Origin: Mycobacterium sp. ELW1
Lineage (GTDB): Bacteria > Actinomycetota > Actinomycetes > Mycobacteriales > Mycobacteriaceae
DNA length: 64,000 nt
Assembly: GCF_008329905.1 (NCBI RefSeq)
Contig: NZ_CP032155.1
Coordinates: 5,146,001 to 5,210,000, forward strand
Direction of reading: 5' to 3'
The notes beneath the pieces are model-generated. The model saw only the letters and a program-made list of their open reading frames with translations, was not told the origin of the DNA and did not search any database. Positions 8,559 to 17,118 of this stretch are shown one piece after another. The stretch's first letter is position 1. The number at the start of each line of letters is the position of its first letter. Both the position numbers and the translations under genes were made by a program.

Positions 8559-9539
8559 ATGACGGCGACGGAGAACCTGCTCGGCGAAGACTCGGCCGAT
8601 GCGACGCAGGGCGAGAGCACGAAAACGGTGGCCATCGCGTTCGGCGCCAACCTGGTCGTCGCGGTGGCCAAAACGCTGGCGGGCGTGCTGTCCGGGTCGG
8701 TGTCGATGGCGGCCGAGGCCGCGCATTCCTGGGCCGACACCGGCAACCAGGCGTTTCTGATGATCGCCAATCGGCGCGGCAGCCGCGCCGCGGACCGCAA
8801 GCACCCCCTCGGCTACGGCCGGGAGGTGTACGTCTGGTCCCTGCTGGCGGCCGTCGGGTTGTTCGTGGTCGGCGGGACGGTGTCGGTGTGGCGGGGGGTC
8901 AATGAACTGCTCGACGACCGACCGGCCGACGAGCACTACCTGGTGGCCTACATCGTGCTGGGGATCGCGCTCGTCATGGAGAGCATCTCGTGGGCGCAGG
9001 CGGTGCGTCAGCTGCGCAGCAATGCCCGCGCGATGGATCGCGAAGTGCTCGAGTACGCCATGCAGACCTCCGATCCCACGGTTCGCGCGGTGTTCGCCGA
9101 GGACACTGCCGCGTTGATCGGCATCGTGCTGGCCGGTGCCGGCATCGGTCTTCACCAGCTCACCGGGGTGGCGGCCTGGGACGCGGTCGGCTCGATTCTG
9201 GTGGGGCTGCTGCTGGGCGTGGTGGCGGTGCTGTTGATCGACCGCAATCGGCGCTTCCTGACCGGGGAGCCGGGAACACCGCAGCTGCGTGACGCTGTGA
9301 TCGCGCGGATCGAAGCGCTCGACGGAGTCGCGTCGGTGCGCTTTGCGCGGCTCGAGTTCGTCGGTCCGCGACAGCTTTTCGTGGTGGCGAGTGTGGATCT
9401 GGTGGGTGATCAGATCGAGTCGCGGATCGCGCACACCCTGCGCGATCTGGAACGCAAGCTCGAGGCCAACCCGCACATCGTCGACGCCGTGCTGACGATC
9501 GCCGAGCCTGCCGACCTGGACGACACCGTTCGGCCCTGA
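8559..9539 (+). CDS. Cation diffusion facilitator family transporter
   Basis: This is a membrane antiporter for divalent metals such as Zn, Fe, Mn or Co, exporting them in exchange for protons. Start ATG 8559 (MTATENLLGEDSADATQGES) was preferred over an earlier in-frame ATG whose extension is Arg-rich and overlaps the divergent gene. The 326-residue protein has the CDF transmembrane-2 motif AEAAHSWADTGNQ (the HxxxD metal ligands), an SGLVS-type helix (LSGSVSMAAEAA) and hydrophobic segments at AYIVLGIALVMESISW and IGIVLAGAGIGL. A cytoplasmic C-terminal domain carries the fold seen in CDF regulators (RDAVIARIEALDGVASVRFA). The metal is not predictable. Confidence 0.9.
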   Translation: MTATENLLGEDSADATQGESTKTVAIAFGANLVVAVAKTLAGVLSGSVSMAAEAAHSWADTGNQAFLMIANRRGSRAADRKHPLGYGREVYVWSLLAAVGLFVVGGTVSVWRGVNELLDDRPADEHYLVAYIVLGIALVMESISWAQAVRQLRSNARAMDREVLEYAMQTSDPTVRAVFAEDTAALIGIVLAGAGIGLHQLTGVAAWDAVGSILVGLLLGVVAVLLIDRNRRFLTGEPGTPQLRDAVIARIEALDGVASVRFARLEFVGPRQLFVVASVDLVGDQIESRIAHTLRDLERKLEANPHIVDAVLTIAEPADLDDTVRP

Positions 9540-9611
9540 CCCGGCGAGCGCCCGAAAAACCGAATGCGGTTCGACACCGGATGTGACAGCGTCGCAGGAG
9601 TGTCCAGCCCG

Positions 9612-10814
9612 ATGTCAGCATCACCCGACGTAACGTTGCGATTCGCAGGCGATGACGACTGGCCGGCGATGAGCCGGCTGGCGGCCACCTGCTTCGGCTC
9701 CTTCCGCGACCCTGACACCGTGGCGGTTTGGCGATCCATGACAGCGCACGACGGCGTGGTCGTCGCCTGCGACAGAGACGATCTCGTCGGCATGGCTATG
9801 CCGCTGGACCTGGAGCTGACGGTGCCCGGTGGCGAGCGGCTCCGCACTGCCGGCATCACCTGGGTGGCGGTGGCCCCGACGCACCGCCGTCGCGGAGTGC
9901 TGCGAGCGATGTTCGTCGAGTTGCACAACTGGGTTGCGCGGACCGGATATCCCATCGCCGGCCTGCTGGCCAGCGAAGCCACCATCTATGGCCGATTCGG
10001 GTACGGGCCGGCCACCGATGAGCTCAGCGTGTCGGTCGATCGACGCGGAGCCGAAATGCACAGCACGGTTCCGCGCATCGGCGGGGTGCGGGTGGTGGAT
10101 CCGGTCGCCCACCGCGACCAGCTCGCCGACATCTATGAGCGATGGCGCAGGCGCACTCCTGGTGGATTGCACACGCCCGCGGCGCTATGGGACGAAGTGC
10201 TGGCAGATCGCGAATCCGCCCGCCACGGTGGTAGCCCGCTGTTCGCACTGCTACACAACGACGGCTTCGTCATGTACCGAACCCGGGTCGCGGACACCAA
10301 GACGGTGGAGGTCACCAAATTCACGGCGGTCAGCCGGGACGCGTACATCGCGCTGTGGCAGACCCTGCTCGGCCTGGACCTGATGGCGGCCATCACAGTG
10401 AATACTCATCCCGCGGATCCGCTGCGATACCTGCTGGTCGACCCACGACGGGTACAGACGGTCGGATCCGAGGACGCGCTGTGGTTACGCATTGTCGACA
10501 TCCCCACCGTGTTGGAGGCACGTGCCTATCCACACGATGTCACCGCGGTGTTGGAGATATCCGACGAACAGCTCGGCGGCGGAGGACGCTATCTGCTGAG
10601 TGTCTCCGACGGGAGAGCCCGTTGTGTACCCAGCGATGCGGCAGCCGATGTGCGCCTTGACCTTTCAGTACTGGGCAGCATCTACCTGGGGGCGCACCGG
10701 CCATCAGCGTTCGCGGGGGCGCACCGGCTGCAGGTTACGGAGTCGGCGCTGCTCGACGACCTCGATCTCGCATTCGGATGGAAGGTTCCCGCCGAACTCG
10801 GCTACGGATTCTGA
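9612..10814 (+). CDS. eis: Eis-family GNAT N-acetyltransferase
   Basis: This enzyme transfers an acetyl group from acetyl-CoA to amines; the mycobacterial family is known for aminoglycoside and protein lysine acetylation. ATG 9612 was chosen as the start (MSASPDVTLRFAGDDDW), giving 400 residues. The acetyl-CoA pyrophosphate loop is visible as VAVAPTHRRRGVLRAM near residue 90, followed by a second GNAT half and a C-terminal SCP2-like domain. The protein ends in Phe (AELGYGF), matching the family feature in which the terminal Phe carboxylate acts as the catalytic base. A Tyr in ATIYGRFGYG fits the general acid. Confidence 0.88.
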   Translation: MSASPDVTLRFAGDDDWPAMSRLAATCFGSFRDPDTVAVWRSMTAHDGVVVACDRDDLVGMAMPLDLELTVPGGERLRTAGITWVAVAPTHRRRGVLRAMFVELHNWVARTGYPIAGLLASEATIYGRFGYGPATDELSVSVDRRGAEMHSTVPRIGGVRVVDPVAHRDQLADIYERWRRRTPGGLHTPAALWDEVLADRESARHGGSPLFALLHNDGFVMYRTRVADTKTVEVTKFTAVSRDAYIALWQTLLGLDLMAAITVNTHPADPLRYLLVDPRRVQTVGSEDALWLRIVDIPTVLEARAYPHDVTAVLEISDEQLGGGGRYLLSVSDGRARCVPSDAAADVRLDLSVLGSIYLGAHRPSAFAGAHRLQVTESALLDDLDLAFGWKVPAELGYGF

Positions 10815-10823
10815 CCGCCGCGT

Positions 10824-11441
10824 TCACTCGTCGATGATGCCCTGGCGCAGCGACGCCAGCGCGGTGCGGCACAGCCGGCCCAGTTCGGCCAGCGACCTGT
10901 CTTCGCCGATCATCCAGAGTTCCATCGCACCGAAGACCGCCGCGGCGATGCACCGGGCCGTCACGATCACCCGAAGGCGTTCGTCAGGTGTGTCGGCCGG
11001 GGCACTCTGCGAGAGCTGATCGGCGATCGCGTCGGCGAATTCGGCTTCCACCTGCCGGGTGTGGCGCACGATGCGGCCGGCGTCGAGTTCCTTGGCACGC
11101 AGCGCGGCGATCTGCGCGACGGCTTCGGGGTCGTACGGCGAGGCGTCGATGGCCGATTGCACCGATTCGATGATCGACTCCCCGGGCGTGCGCGCCTGCA
11201 AGGCGGCCCGGAACCACTCGAGCCCGATGTCGTAGTCGGCGAACAGGAGGTCGTGCTTCGACGTGAAGTGCCGGTAGAAGGTGCGCAGTGACACCCCGGC
11301 GTCGTCGGCGATCTGCTCGGCCGAGGTGTCTTCGACACCCTGGGCCAGAAAGCGCACGAGGGCGGCGCGCCGCAGGGCGTCCCGCGTGCGCTCGCTGCGC
11401 GCTGTCTGAGCAGGGCGAACCACGGGGGTAACGTACCTCAA
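10824..11441 (-). CDS. TetR/AcrR family transcriptional regulator
   Basis: This DNA-binding repressor of about 205 residues has an N-terminal helix-turn-helix at about residues 20-65 (AALVRFLAQGVEDTSAEQIA then DDAGVSLRTFYRHFTSKHDL). A helical ligand-binding domain follows with a typical C-terminal MftR/TetR-like segment. The longest reading begins at TTG 11441; an in-frame GTG at 11423 with GAGG upstream is an alternative. It is divergent from the DUF2834 gene, and a 7-bp inverted repeat lies between them, so it probably represses itself and that gene. Confidence 0.88.
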   Translation of the reverse strand: MRYVTPVVRPAQTARSERTRDALRRAALVRFLAQGVEDTSAEQIADDAGVSLRTFYRHFTSKHDLLFADYDIGLEWFRAALQARTPGESIIESVQSAIDASPYDPEAVAQIAALRAKELDAGRIVRHTRQVEAEFADAIADQLSQSAPADTPDERLRVIVTARCIAAAVFGAMELWMIGEDRSLAELGRLCRTALASLRQGIIDE

Positions 11442-11447
11442 AAAGAA

Positions 11448-11463
11448 TTGTCAAAATTGACAA
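11448..11463. promoter_or_regulatory. Probable TetR operator, TTGTCAA-AA-TTGACAA
   Basis: This is a perfect 7-bp inverted repeat with a 2-bp spacer in the 56-bp gap between the TetR gene and the divergent DUF2834 gene. Its right arm contains a TTGACA hexamer resembling a -35 box reading toward DUF2834. Position and symmetry fit an autoregulatory TetR operator; binding is inferred. Confidence 0.65.
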
Positions 11464-11497
11464 AACGGCTACTGGACTTCACTACAGTTACGAAGCC

Positions 11498-11986
11498 ATG
11501 ACGCTCCTCGTTCATGCAGTGCTGGCCGTCCTCGTCATCGCATGGATCATCGGATCCAACTCGGCGGTGTTCCGGCGGCCGGCCAATGGTCCTGCGGTCA
11601 GTGCGCTCGAGATCCTGTATTACCTGGTCGGCATCGCATCGGTGGTGCTGGGCTGGTACTTCAACATCCAGTTCGTGCACCAGTACGCCGACGGCTCAGG
11701 GAATGTCTTCACCGGCGCGGGCAGCTGGTGGCAGTTCATCACCCTGGGCTACGACAACCCGGCAGCGGCCTCAGCCAGCCAGGACTACACGATCGGCAAC
11801 GTGATCCTGCTGCCGTTGTTCACCATCATCGACGGGTACCGGCGCGGTATTCGTCGGCCATGGCTGTTCTTCGTGTCGAGCCTGTTCACCAGTTTCGCGT
11901 TCGCGTGGGCGTTCTATCTGGCCACCGTCGAGCGTCAGCGGCTACACGAGAAGTCAGCTCAGGCGGTCGGCGCCAGCGTCGGGTAG
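11498..11986 (+). CDS. DUF2834 domain membrane protein
   Basis: This 162-residue integral membrane protein has about four hydrophobic segments: residues 2-20 (LLVHAVLAVLVIAWIIGS), around 38-55 (ILYYLVGIASVVLGWYFN), around 100-112 (GNVILLPLFTIID), and 121-142 (WLFFVSSLFTSFAFAWAFYL). The pattern matches the actinobacterial DUF2834 family, whose function is unknown. It is controlled from the TetR-adjacent region, so it may be a small-molecule-induced membrane protein. Its last 28 bases overlap the convergent old yellow enzyme gene. Confidence 0.82.
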   Translation: MTLLVHAVLAVLVIAWIIGSNSAVFRRPANGPAVSALEILYYLVGIASVVLGWYFNIQFVHQYADGSGNVFTGAGSWWQFITLGYDNPAAASASQDYTIGNVILLPLFTIIDGYRRGIRRPWLFFVSSLFTSFAFAWAFYLATVERQRLHEKSAQAVGASVG

Positions 11987-13050
11987 TCGACGTAACCCGC
12001 CGGGCCCGGCGAGTAAAACGTCGCGACGTCGGGCTCGGTCAGCTCGGCACCGGTGCGCAGCCGTTCGATGAGGTCAGGGTTGGCCAGGTAGGCGCGGCCG
12101 ACGGCGGCCGCACTGATGGCACCCCAGTCGGCAAGGTTCTCCAGTTCGCAAAAGCTGGTGTCGACTTCCCGGCCGGTGTTCAGGACGAACGGTCCGGACC
12201 ACAGTGCCCGCACGATGCCGAACTCAGGAGAGTCCGGGTTGATCAGGACGTGCAGGTACGCCAGCCCCAGCGGCGAAATGCGTTCCAGCAGAGCCTCATA
12301 GGCTGAGACGGTGTCGACCTCGTTGACGTCACCGGCACCGTTTCCTGGCGAGATCCGCAGACCGACCCGGTCGGCCCCGATCTCGGCGGCGACGGCCTCG
12401 ACGACCTCCGCGGTCAGCCGTGCGCGGTTCTCCGCGGTGCCGCCGTACCGGTCGGTGCGGGTGTTGGTGGCGTCGGCCAGGAATTGATGCAGCAGATAGC
12501 CGTTGGCGGAATGGATTTCGACACCGTCGAGCCCGGCATCGACAGCGCGACGCGCGGCAGCGCGGAATTGCGCGACCACTCCGGCGATCTCGTCGGTGGC
12601 CAATGCCCGCGGCACCGGCAGCGGCTTCTTACCGCCCGGCGTGTGTGCCGCCATCTTCGCCGCGATCGGCGACGGCGCCACCGACTCGGCGCCGCTGATG
12701 TCCGGGTGGGCCATCCGGCCGACATGCCAGATCTGCATGAACATCAACCCGTCCTGCGCATGCACGGCCGCGGCCACCTCGCCCCACTTCTCCTGATGGC
12801 GGTCGGTGTAGATGCCGGGAGTGTTGACGTAGGCGCCGTTGCCCACCTGGGAGACAGCGGTGGCTTCGGTGATGATCAACCCTGCCGACGCACGCTGCGC
12901 GTAGTACTCCACCTGCAGGTCGCTCGGCGTGCCGTCCGATTCGGCGCGCGAGCGCGTCAGCGGCGCCATGAACAGCCGATTCCGTGCGGTGTTCGCCCCG
13001 ATGGTGATCGGCTGAAGCAGGGCTGAGTCATCGGTCAGCGTGAACGTCAT
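11959..13050 (-). CDS. Old yellow enzyme family alkene reductase (NemA-like)
   Basis: This FMN-dependent ene-reductase reduces activated C=C bonds of enones and nitro-alkenes with NAD(P)H. The 363-residue TIM-barrel protein starts MTFTLTDDSALLQPITIGAN and contains the FMN-binding segment FMAPLTRSRAE. The substrate-activating pair is in VEIHSANGYLLHQFL (H-x-x-N), followed by TNTRTDRYGG, the classical OYE signature. The C-terminal FMN phosphate loop includes AAAVGRAYLANPDLIERL. It stands alone between the DUF2834 and 13E12 genes; the physiological substrate is unknown. Confidence 0.92.
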   Translation of the reverse strand: MTFTLTDDSALLQPITIGANTARNRLFMAPLTRSRAESDGTPSDLQVEYYAQRASAGLIITEATAVSQVGNGAYVNTPGIYTDRHQEKWGEVAAAVHAQDGLMFMQIWHVGRMAHPDISGAESVAPSPIAAKMAAHTPGGKKPLPVPRALATDEIAGVVAQFRAAARRAVDAGLDGVEIHSANGYLLHQFLADATNTRTDRYGGTAENRARLTAEVVEAVAAEIGADRVGLRISPGNGAGDVNEVDTVSAYEALLERISPLGLAYLHVLINPDSPEFGIVRALWSGPFVLNTGREVDTSFCELENLADWGAISAAAVGRAYLANPDLIERLRTGAELTEPDVATFYSPGPAGYVDYPTLAPTA

Positions 13051-13092
13051 GCTTGCCTACAAGCGCCACGGGTGCCGATTCATTCCCCGCGC

Positions 13093-14421
13093 CTACGGAT
13101 CGTCGTCTTTCGGCAGGAAACGCTCAGGGTGGTGGTAGTCGTTGGTGCCTGCGGCGAGTGGTAGTTGCGGTGGGGGTATCCATTCGGTGTCGCCGTTGGC
13201 GAGTTTTCGGGTTTTCCAGCCGTGGTCGAGGAGTCGGTGATCGGCTGGGCAGGCCAGGGTGAGTGTGTCGATGTTGGTCAGCCCGCCCTGGGCCCATTCG
13301 TCGACGTGGTGGACTTCGGTGAGGTATCCGGGTGCATCGCAGCCGGGGCGGGTGCAGCCGCGGTCCTTGCTGTGCAACATGATCCGCTGATCAGCCGAAG
13401 CCACGCGTTTGGTGCGGCCGAGCCATAACGCCTGCCCGCGCACCCCGTCGAACAGTGCCAGGTAGTGGTAGGCGTGGCTGGCCATCCGGATGACGTCCGG
13501 GATGGGTAGCAGGGTGCCGGTGGCGGTGACCGCGTGCCCGGTCGTGGCCTGAAGGTCTTGGAGGGTGGCCGATGCGATAACCGTGACCGGTAACCCGTTG
13601 TGCTGCCCTAACTTCGGATCGCCGAGTTGACCACGCACCAAGGCGGTCAACGCATCGTGTTGGCGTTGGCCGTGGCTGCGCAGGTCACGGTCGGCTGTCT
13701 CCTCGGTCGGGGTGATGGTCGGGGATTGATCTGCTGGATTGCAGACACCGGGTGCGGCGAACTTGGTGAACCAGGCATCGAGCATGGACCGCAACTCCGG
13801 CGTGGCGATCAGCCGGCCCACACTCATCCCGTCGACGCCCTGCCCACCACACCAGACGAATCCGCGCTTGCGAGCCCGATCGTCATCGGAGAACGTGCCG
13901 TCGGGGTTCAGATGTAACGCCAGCCGCAGCGCGATCTTCTCCAACTGATCGGGTCGCATCGTCTGCGCGTGCTCGGCCAGTGTGCGTTCGGCCTTCTCGA
14001 CCTGCACCGCCGGGACGTGATCGGGCAGATCGCGGAAGAACTTCTGGATCACCCGCAGATGCTCGCCATCCAACTGTCCGGCATGCCAGGCCGCGGAGGT
14101 GTCCGGCAGCAGCGGCGGCAGCGGCTCCCCGGTCAACGCTCGCCGCGGCGCCACCTGCTCGGCATCCCGCATGCGGCGCTTGGCCTCCCGCGGGCTGATC
14201 CGCAACACATCCGCGAGCGTGATCGGCACCGGGGGACACCCCTCGAACTGCTCCAACCGCCCCACCACCGCGTGCGACACCGCCACCTGCCGACGCCGTG
14301 CGGTCTCCAACCGCTGCAGCACCCTGAACCGATCCGGTGGATCCAGGACATCGAGATCGACTGCGGCCAACGCCTCGACGACATCGTCGAGTGCCTCCAG
14401 CACCGAGTCGATCGAACCCAT
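13093..14421 (-). CDS. 13E12-repeat family protein, DUF222 plus HNH endonuclease
   Basis: This 442-residue member of the mycobacterial 13E12/DUF222 family has an N-terminal helical DUF222 domain (about 1-300) and a C-terminal HNH nuclease domain (about 350-410). The HNH part contains CTRPGCDAPGYLTEVHHVDE and then LTLACPADHRLL, so the CxxC zinc pair and the HH/N/H catalytic residues are intact. ATG 14421 was chosen over an upstream in-frame codon at 14451. The start sits 4 bases below a perfect SOS box, and a TAGTGT hexamer ends 7 bases before the ATG, so the transcript may be leaderless and LexA-repressed. Its role in DNA damage is unknown. Confidence 0.88.
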   Translation of the reverse strand: MGSIDSVLEALDDVVEALAAVDLDVLDPPDRFRVLQRLETARRRQVAVSHAVVGRLEQFEGCPPVPITLADVLRISPREAKRRMRDAEQVAPRRALTGEPLPPLLPDTSAAWHAGQLDGEHLRVIQKFFRDLPDHVPAVQVEKAERTLAEHAQTMRPDQLEKIALRLALHLNPDGTFSDDDRARKRGFVWCGGQGVDGMSVGRLIATPELRSMLDAWFTKFAAPGVCNPADQSPTITPTEETADRDLRSHGQRQHDALTALVRGQLGDPKLGQHNGLPVTVIASATLQDLQATTGHAVTATGTLLPIPDVIRMASHAYHYLALFDGVRGQALWLGRTKRVASADQRIMLHSKDRGCTRPGCDAPGYLTEVHHVDEWAQGGLTNIDTLTLACPADHRLLDHGWKTRKLANGDTEWIPPPQLPLAAGTNDYHHPERFLPKDDDP

Positions 14422-14424
14422 ACA

Positions 14425-14440
14425 TCGAACACTAGTTCGA
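14425..14440. promoter_or_regulatory. Mycobacterial SOS box (LexA operator) TCGAAC-N4-GTTCGA
   Basis: The sequence TCGAAC ACTA GTTCGA exactly matches the known mycobacterial LexA consensus TCGAAC-N4-GTTCGA. It lies immediately upstream of the 13E12 gene start and covers a probable -10 hexamer (TAGTGT on the minus strand). 13E12 genes in Mycobacterium tuberculosis are established LexA targets, so this assignment is strong. Confidence 0.92.
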
Positions 14441-14521
14441 ACCACCGACAAAAACCCGAGGCCACAATCGACCTGTGGATGAACGCGGAACTGTGGATAA
14501 AAGCCCGAGCCCCAACGGAAC

Positions 14522-15550
14522 TCAGCTAGAACGCACCTCGTCGAGAAAGGCTCGCACGGTCTCCTCCGACGCCGACGGAGGCAATCCGATCATCACCCGA
14601 TCGATGATTCCGTCGCAGCGCTCCCTCAATGCCGCAGCCAGACCGTCCAGCGGCGCGACGACGGCGAACGTCCCGAGAATCTCGTCCGAGATCAGCGTGG
14701 CCATGGTGTCCCACTGGCCGTCCAGCGACAGGCGGTGCAACTCGGTCTGCAACTCGCCCCAGCCGTGCAACTCCAGTACCTTCCGGTACGCAGGCGTGGA
14801 GGCATAGAAGGCGATCTGTTTCCGTGACGCCGCGGCGGATGCCGCCATCTCGGCTTCGTCCGTGCCCGTCACCACGAATACCGGTGCCATCACTTGGAAC
14901 TCACTGCGTGAGCGACCCGACGTGGCCATCCCCCGCTCCAGCGCCGGAATGGTCACCTCGTCGAAATACCGCTTGGTGGTGAAGGCATGGGCAATAAGGC
15001 CGTCGGCCACCTCGCCGCACATCTGCGTCATCAACTCACCGACGGCGGCGATCATCACTTTCGGCGACCCGTACGGATGCGGCTCGGGGACGAACATCGG
15101 CGTCATGAGCCGGTGGGTGTAGAACTCGCCGTCGAAGCTCAGCTTGGTGCCGTCGCGCCAGCTCGCCCAAATCTCGTGCAGCGCAGTGACGAACTCGCCC
15201 ATGCGTCGGACGGGATGGCTCCACGGCATGCTGAACCGCTTCTCGATATGCGGTTTGATCTGGGTTCCCAATCCGAGCAGGAGCCGGCCGCGGGAGTAGT
15301 CCTGCAGATCCCACCCGATGTTGGCCACGGTCATCGGATTGCGGGCGAAGGCCACCGCGATCGACGTGCCCAATTCGATCTGGGTGGTGTGCTCGGCTGC
15401 CAGAGTCAGGGGAAGGAACGGATCGTGGCTGATCTCGGCCGTCCAGCACCCGTCGTAACCGAGCCGTTCGACCTCGCGGGCCCCGTCCGCGACCCCGGCA
15501 AGCCTGCTGATGACGCCGCGGTCGACTTTGAGACTGCCGACCTCGCCCAT
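14522..15550 (-). CDS. LLM class F420-dependent oxidoreductase
   Basis: This luciferase-like TIM-barrel oxidoreductase probably uses coenzyme F420. ATG 15550 (MGEVGSLKVDRGVISRLAGV) is preferred, giving 342 residues. Family features are AEHTTQIELGTSIAVAFARN, the loop YSRGRLLLGLGTQIKPHIEK that places the deazaflavin, and PKVMIAAVGELMTQMCGEVA. It is divergent from the acyl-CoA carboxylase gene across a 62-bp gap that contains a degenerate copy of the island palindrome. The substrate is unknown. Confidence 0.88.
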   Translation of the reverse strand: MGEVGSLKVDRGVISRLAGVADGAREVERLGYDGCWTAEISHDPFLPLTLAAEHTTQIELGTSIAVAFARNPMTVANIGWDLQDYSRGRLLLGLGTQIKPHIEKRFSMPWSHPVRRMGEFVTALHEIWASWRDGTKLSFDGEFYTHRLMTPMFVPEPHPYGSPKVMIAAVGELMTQMCGEVADGLIAHAFTTKRYFDEVTIPALERGMATSGRSRSEFQVMAPVFVVTGTDEAEMAASAAASRKQIAFYASTPAYRKVLELHGWGELQTELHRLSLDGQWDTMATLISDEILGTFAVVAPLDGLAAALRERCDGIIDRVMIGLPPSASEETVRAFLDEVRSS

Positions 15551-15562
15551 GTCGGCAGACGC

Positions 15563-15581
15563 TACAGTAAGCAATTCAGTA
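15563..15581. promoter_or_regulatory. Degenerate copy of the 19-bp island palindrome
   Basis: The sequence TACAGTAA-GCA-ATTCAGTA matches 13 of 16 arm positions of TACTGTAA-N3-TTACAGTA. It sits in the gap between the divergent LLM oxidoreductase and carboxyltransferase genes. It is 9 kb outside the main island and the match is imperfect, so it may be a weak or chance site. Confidence 0.45.
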
Positions 15582-15612
15582 TGGTCAACGCCGCCACGGT
15601 AAGGACACGTCG

Positions 15613-17112
15613 ATGAGCAATGCGCAGGACTGGCAGGACACGCTCCACGACCTGAGCCGACGCCGTCAACACGCGCACTCCATGGGCGGTGAGGAGCGGC
15701 TGGCCAAGCACCACGGCAAGGGAAAGCTCGACGCCCGGGCGCGAATCGATCACCTCCTCGACCCGGGCACCTTCCAAGAGTTCGGCACCCTCGTCGGCGG
15801 CGAGATCGCAGCGGACGGATTAGTGGCGGGTGCGGGTCGCATCGACGGGACGCCGGTCATGGTGGGCGCCGAGGACTTCACCACACTGGCCGGCAGCATC
15901 GGTCCCGGAGGTAATGCCAAGCGCTATCGGCTCGCCGAGCTCGCGCTGCGCAACAAGATTCCGTTGGTGATGTTGTTGGAAGGGGCGGGTTTCCGCGCCG
16001 CGGGCGGCGAACACTACGGGCGCACGCCGACCGATCTGATCGCGCAGGCTCGATGCTCCGGCAAGGTTCCGACCATCTCGGCTGTGCTCGGTCCGTCGGC
16101 CGGCCACGGCGCACTCGTGGCGCCGGTCTGCGACTTCTCGATCATGAGCCATCAGGGCGCGATCTTCACCGCAGGCCCTCCGGTCGTCAAAGAGGCCACC
16201 GGTGAGGACATTTCGAAAGAGGAGCTTGGCGGGCCCACGGTCGCGTTGCCCAGTGGTGTCATCCACAATGTCGCCGACAGCGACGAAGCGGTGCTCGACG
16301 ACATCCGACGCTACCTGTCCTACTTCCCTTCCAGCGCATGGTCGTATCCCCCGACCCGGTTGTACGACGAGGAGGCCGGCCTTCGCCCCACTCCCGAACT
16401 CCTCGACATCATCTCTCGTGACAACCGCAACATCTATGACATGCGCACTGTCCTCGACGTCGTCTTCGACGAGCCGGACTGGTTCGAGATCCAGCCGAAG
16501 TTCGGCAAGGCGATCATCTGCGCACTGGCGCACCTCGGGGGCTATCCCGTTGCGGTCGTTGCCAATCAGCCGACCGAGCTGGCCGGGTCCATCGACTCCG
16601 ACGCGGCCGACAAAGCCGCGCATTTCATCATGGTCGCCGACTCGTTCCACCTGCCGATCGTGTTCCTGGCCGACAACCCCGGCATGCTGCCGGGTAGCCA
16701 GTCCGAGCGCAACGGCGTACTGCGAAGCGGAGCAAGGATGTTCGCCGCCCAGACCGCGGCGACGACATTGAAGCTTCATGTCACCCTGCGCAAGGCGTTC
16801 GGGTTCGGCTCCATGGTGATGTCATTGCTGGGCTTCGACAATCAGGTGGCGACCTTCGCCTACCCCGGAGCCACGATGGGCGCGATGAGCGCGGCCGCGT
16901 TGAGCCGCGCCTCACACGCCGACGCCGATGTCACCGAGATTCTCAAGAGCATGGAACTCGAGGCCTCCTACCGTTCGGCGGGCAGCCTCGGCTTCGATGA
17001 ACTGATCTCGCCTGAGGAGACCCGGAACTCGCTGATCGTGGCGCTGCAGCGCGCCGTCTTCAGCCGTCAGGAAGTCGCCCAGCCGGTCAGCCGGACGGTC
17101 ATCACGCCCTAG
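15613..17112 (+). CDS. Acyl-CoA carboxylase carboxyltransferase (beta) subunit
   Basis: This is the carboxyltransferase subunit of a biotin-dependent acyl-CoA carboxylase (AccD/MccB type), moving CO2 from carboxybiotin to an acyl-CoA. The 499-residue protein carries two crotonase-fold halves. The N half has VGAEDFTTLAGSIGPGG and KIPLVMLLEGAGFRAAGGEH; the C half has ADNPGMLPGSQSERNGVLR and FGSMVMSLLGFDNQ. A biotin carboxylase/carrier alpha subunit is not encoded next to it, so it must use one made elsewhere. Substrate specificity cannot be read reliably. Confidence 0.88.
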   Translation: MSNAQDWQDTLHDLSRRRQHAHSMGGEERLAKHHGKGKLDARARIDHLLDPGTFQEFGTLVGGEIAADGLVAGAGRIDGTPVMVGAEDFTTLAGSIGPGGNAKRYRLAELALRNKIPLVMLLEGAGFRAAGGEHYGRTPTDLIAQARCSGKVPTISAVLGPSAGHGALVAPVCDFSIMSHQGAIFTAGPPVVKEATGEDISKEELGGPTVALPSGVIHNVADSDEAVLDDIRRYLSYFPSSAWSYPPTRLYDEEAGLRPTPELLDIISRDNRNIYDMRTVLDVVFDEPDWFEIQPKFGKAIICALAHLGGYPVAVVANQPTELAGSIDSDAADKAAHFIMVADSFHLPIVFLADNPGMLPGSQSERNGVLRSGARMFAAQTAATTLKLHVTLRKAFGFGSMVMSLLGFDNQVATFAYPGATMGAMSAAALSRASHADADVTEILKSMELEASYRSAGSLGFDELISPEETRNSLIVALQRAVFSRQEVAQPVSRTVITP

Positions 17113-17118
17113 GCGCGC

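Noticed and set aside
11481..11492. CTACAGTTAC upstream of DUF2834 as an island palindrome
   Set aside because: There is no left arm at a 3-bp spacing, and a better TetR repeat lies next to it.
13093..14421. The 13E12 gene as part of an insertion sequence or mobile repeat
   Set aside because: No terminal inverted repeats, target duplication or transposase were seen; only the gene and its SOS box can be supported.
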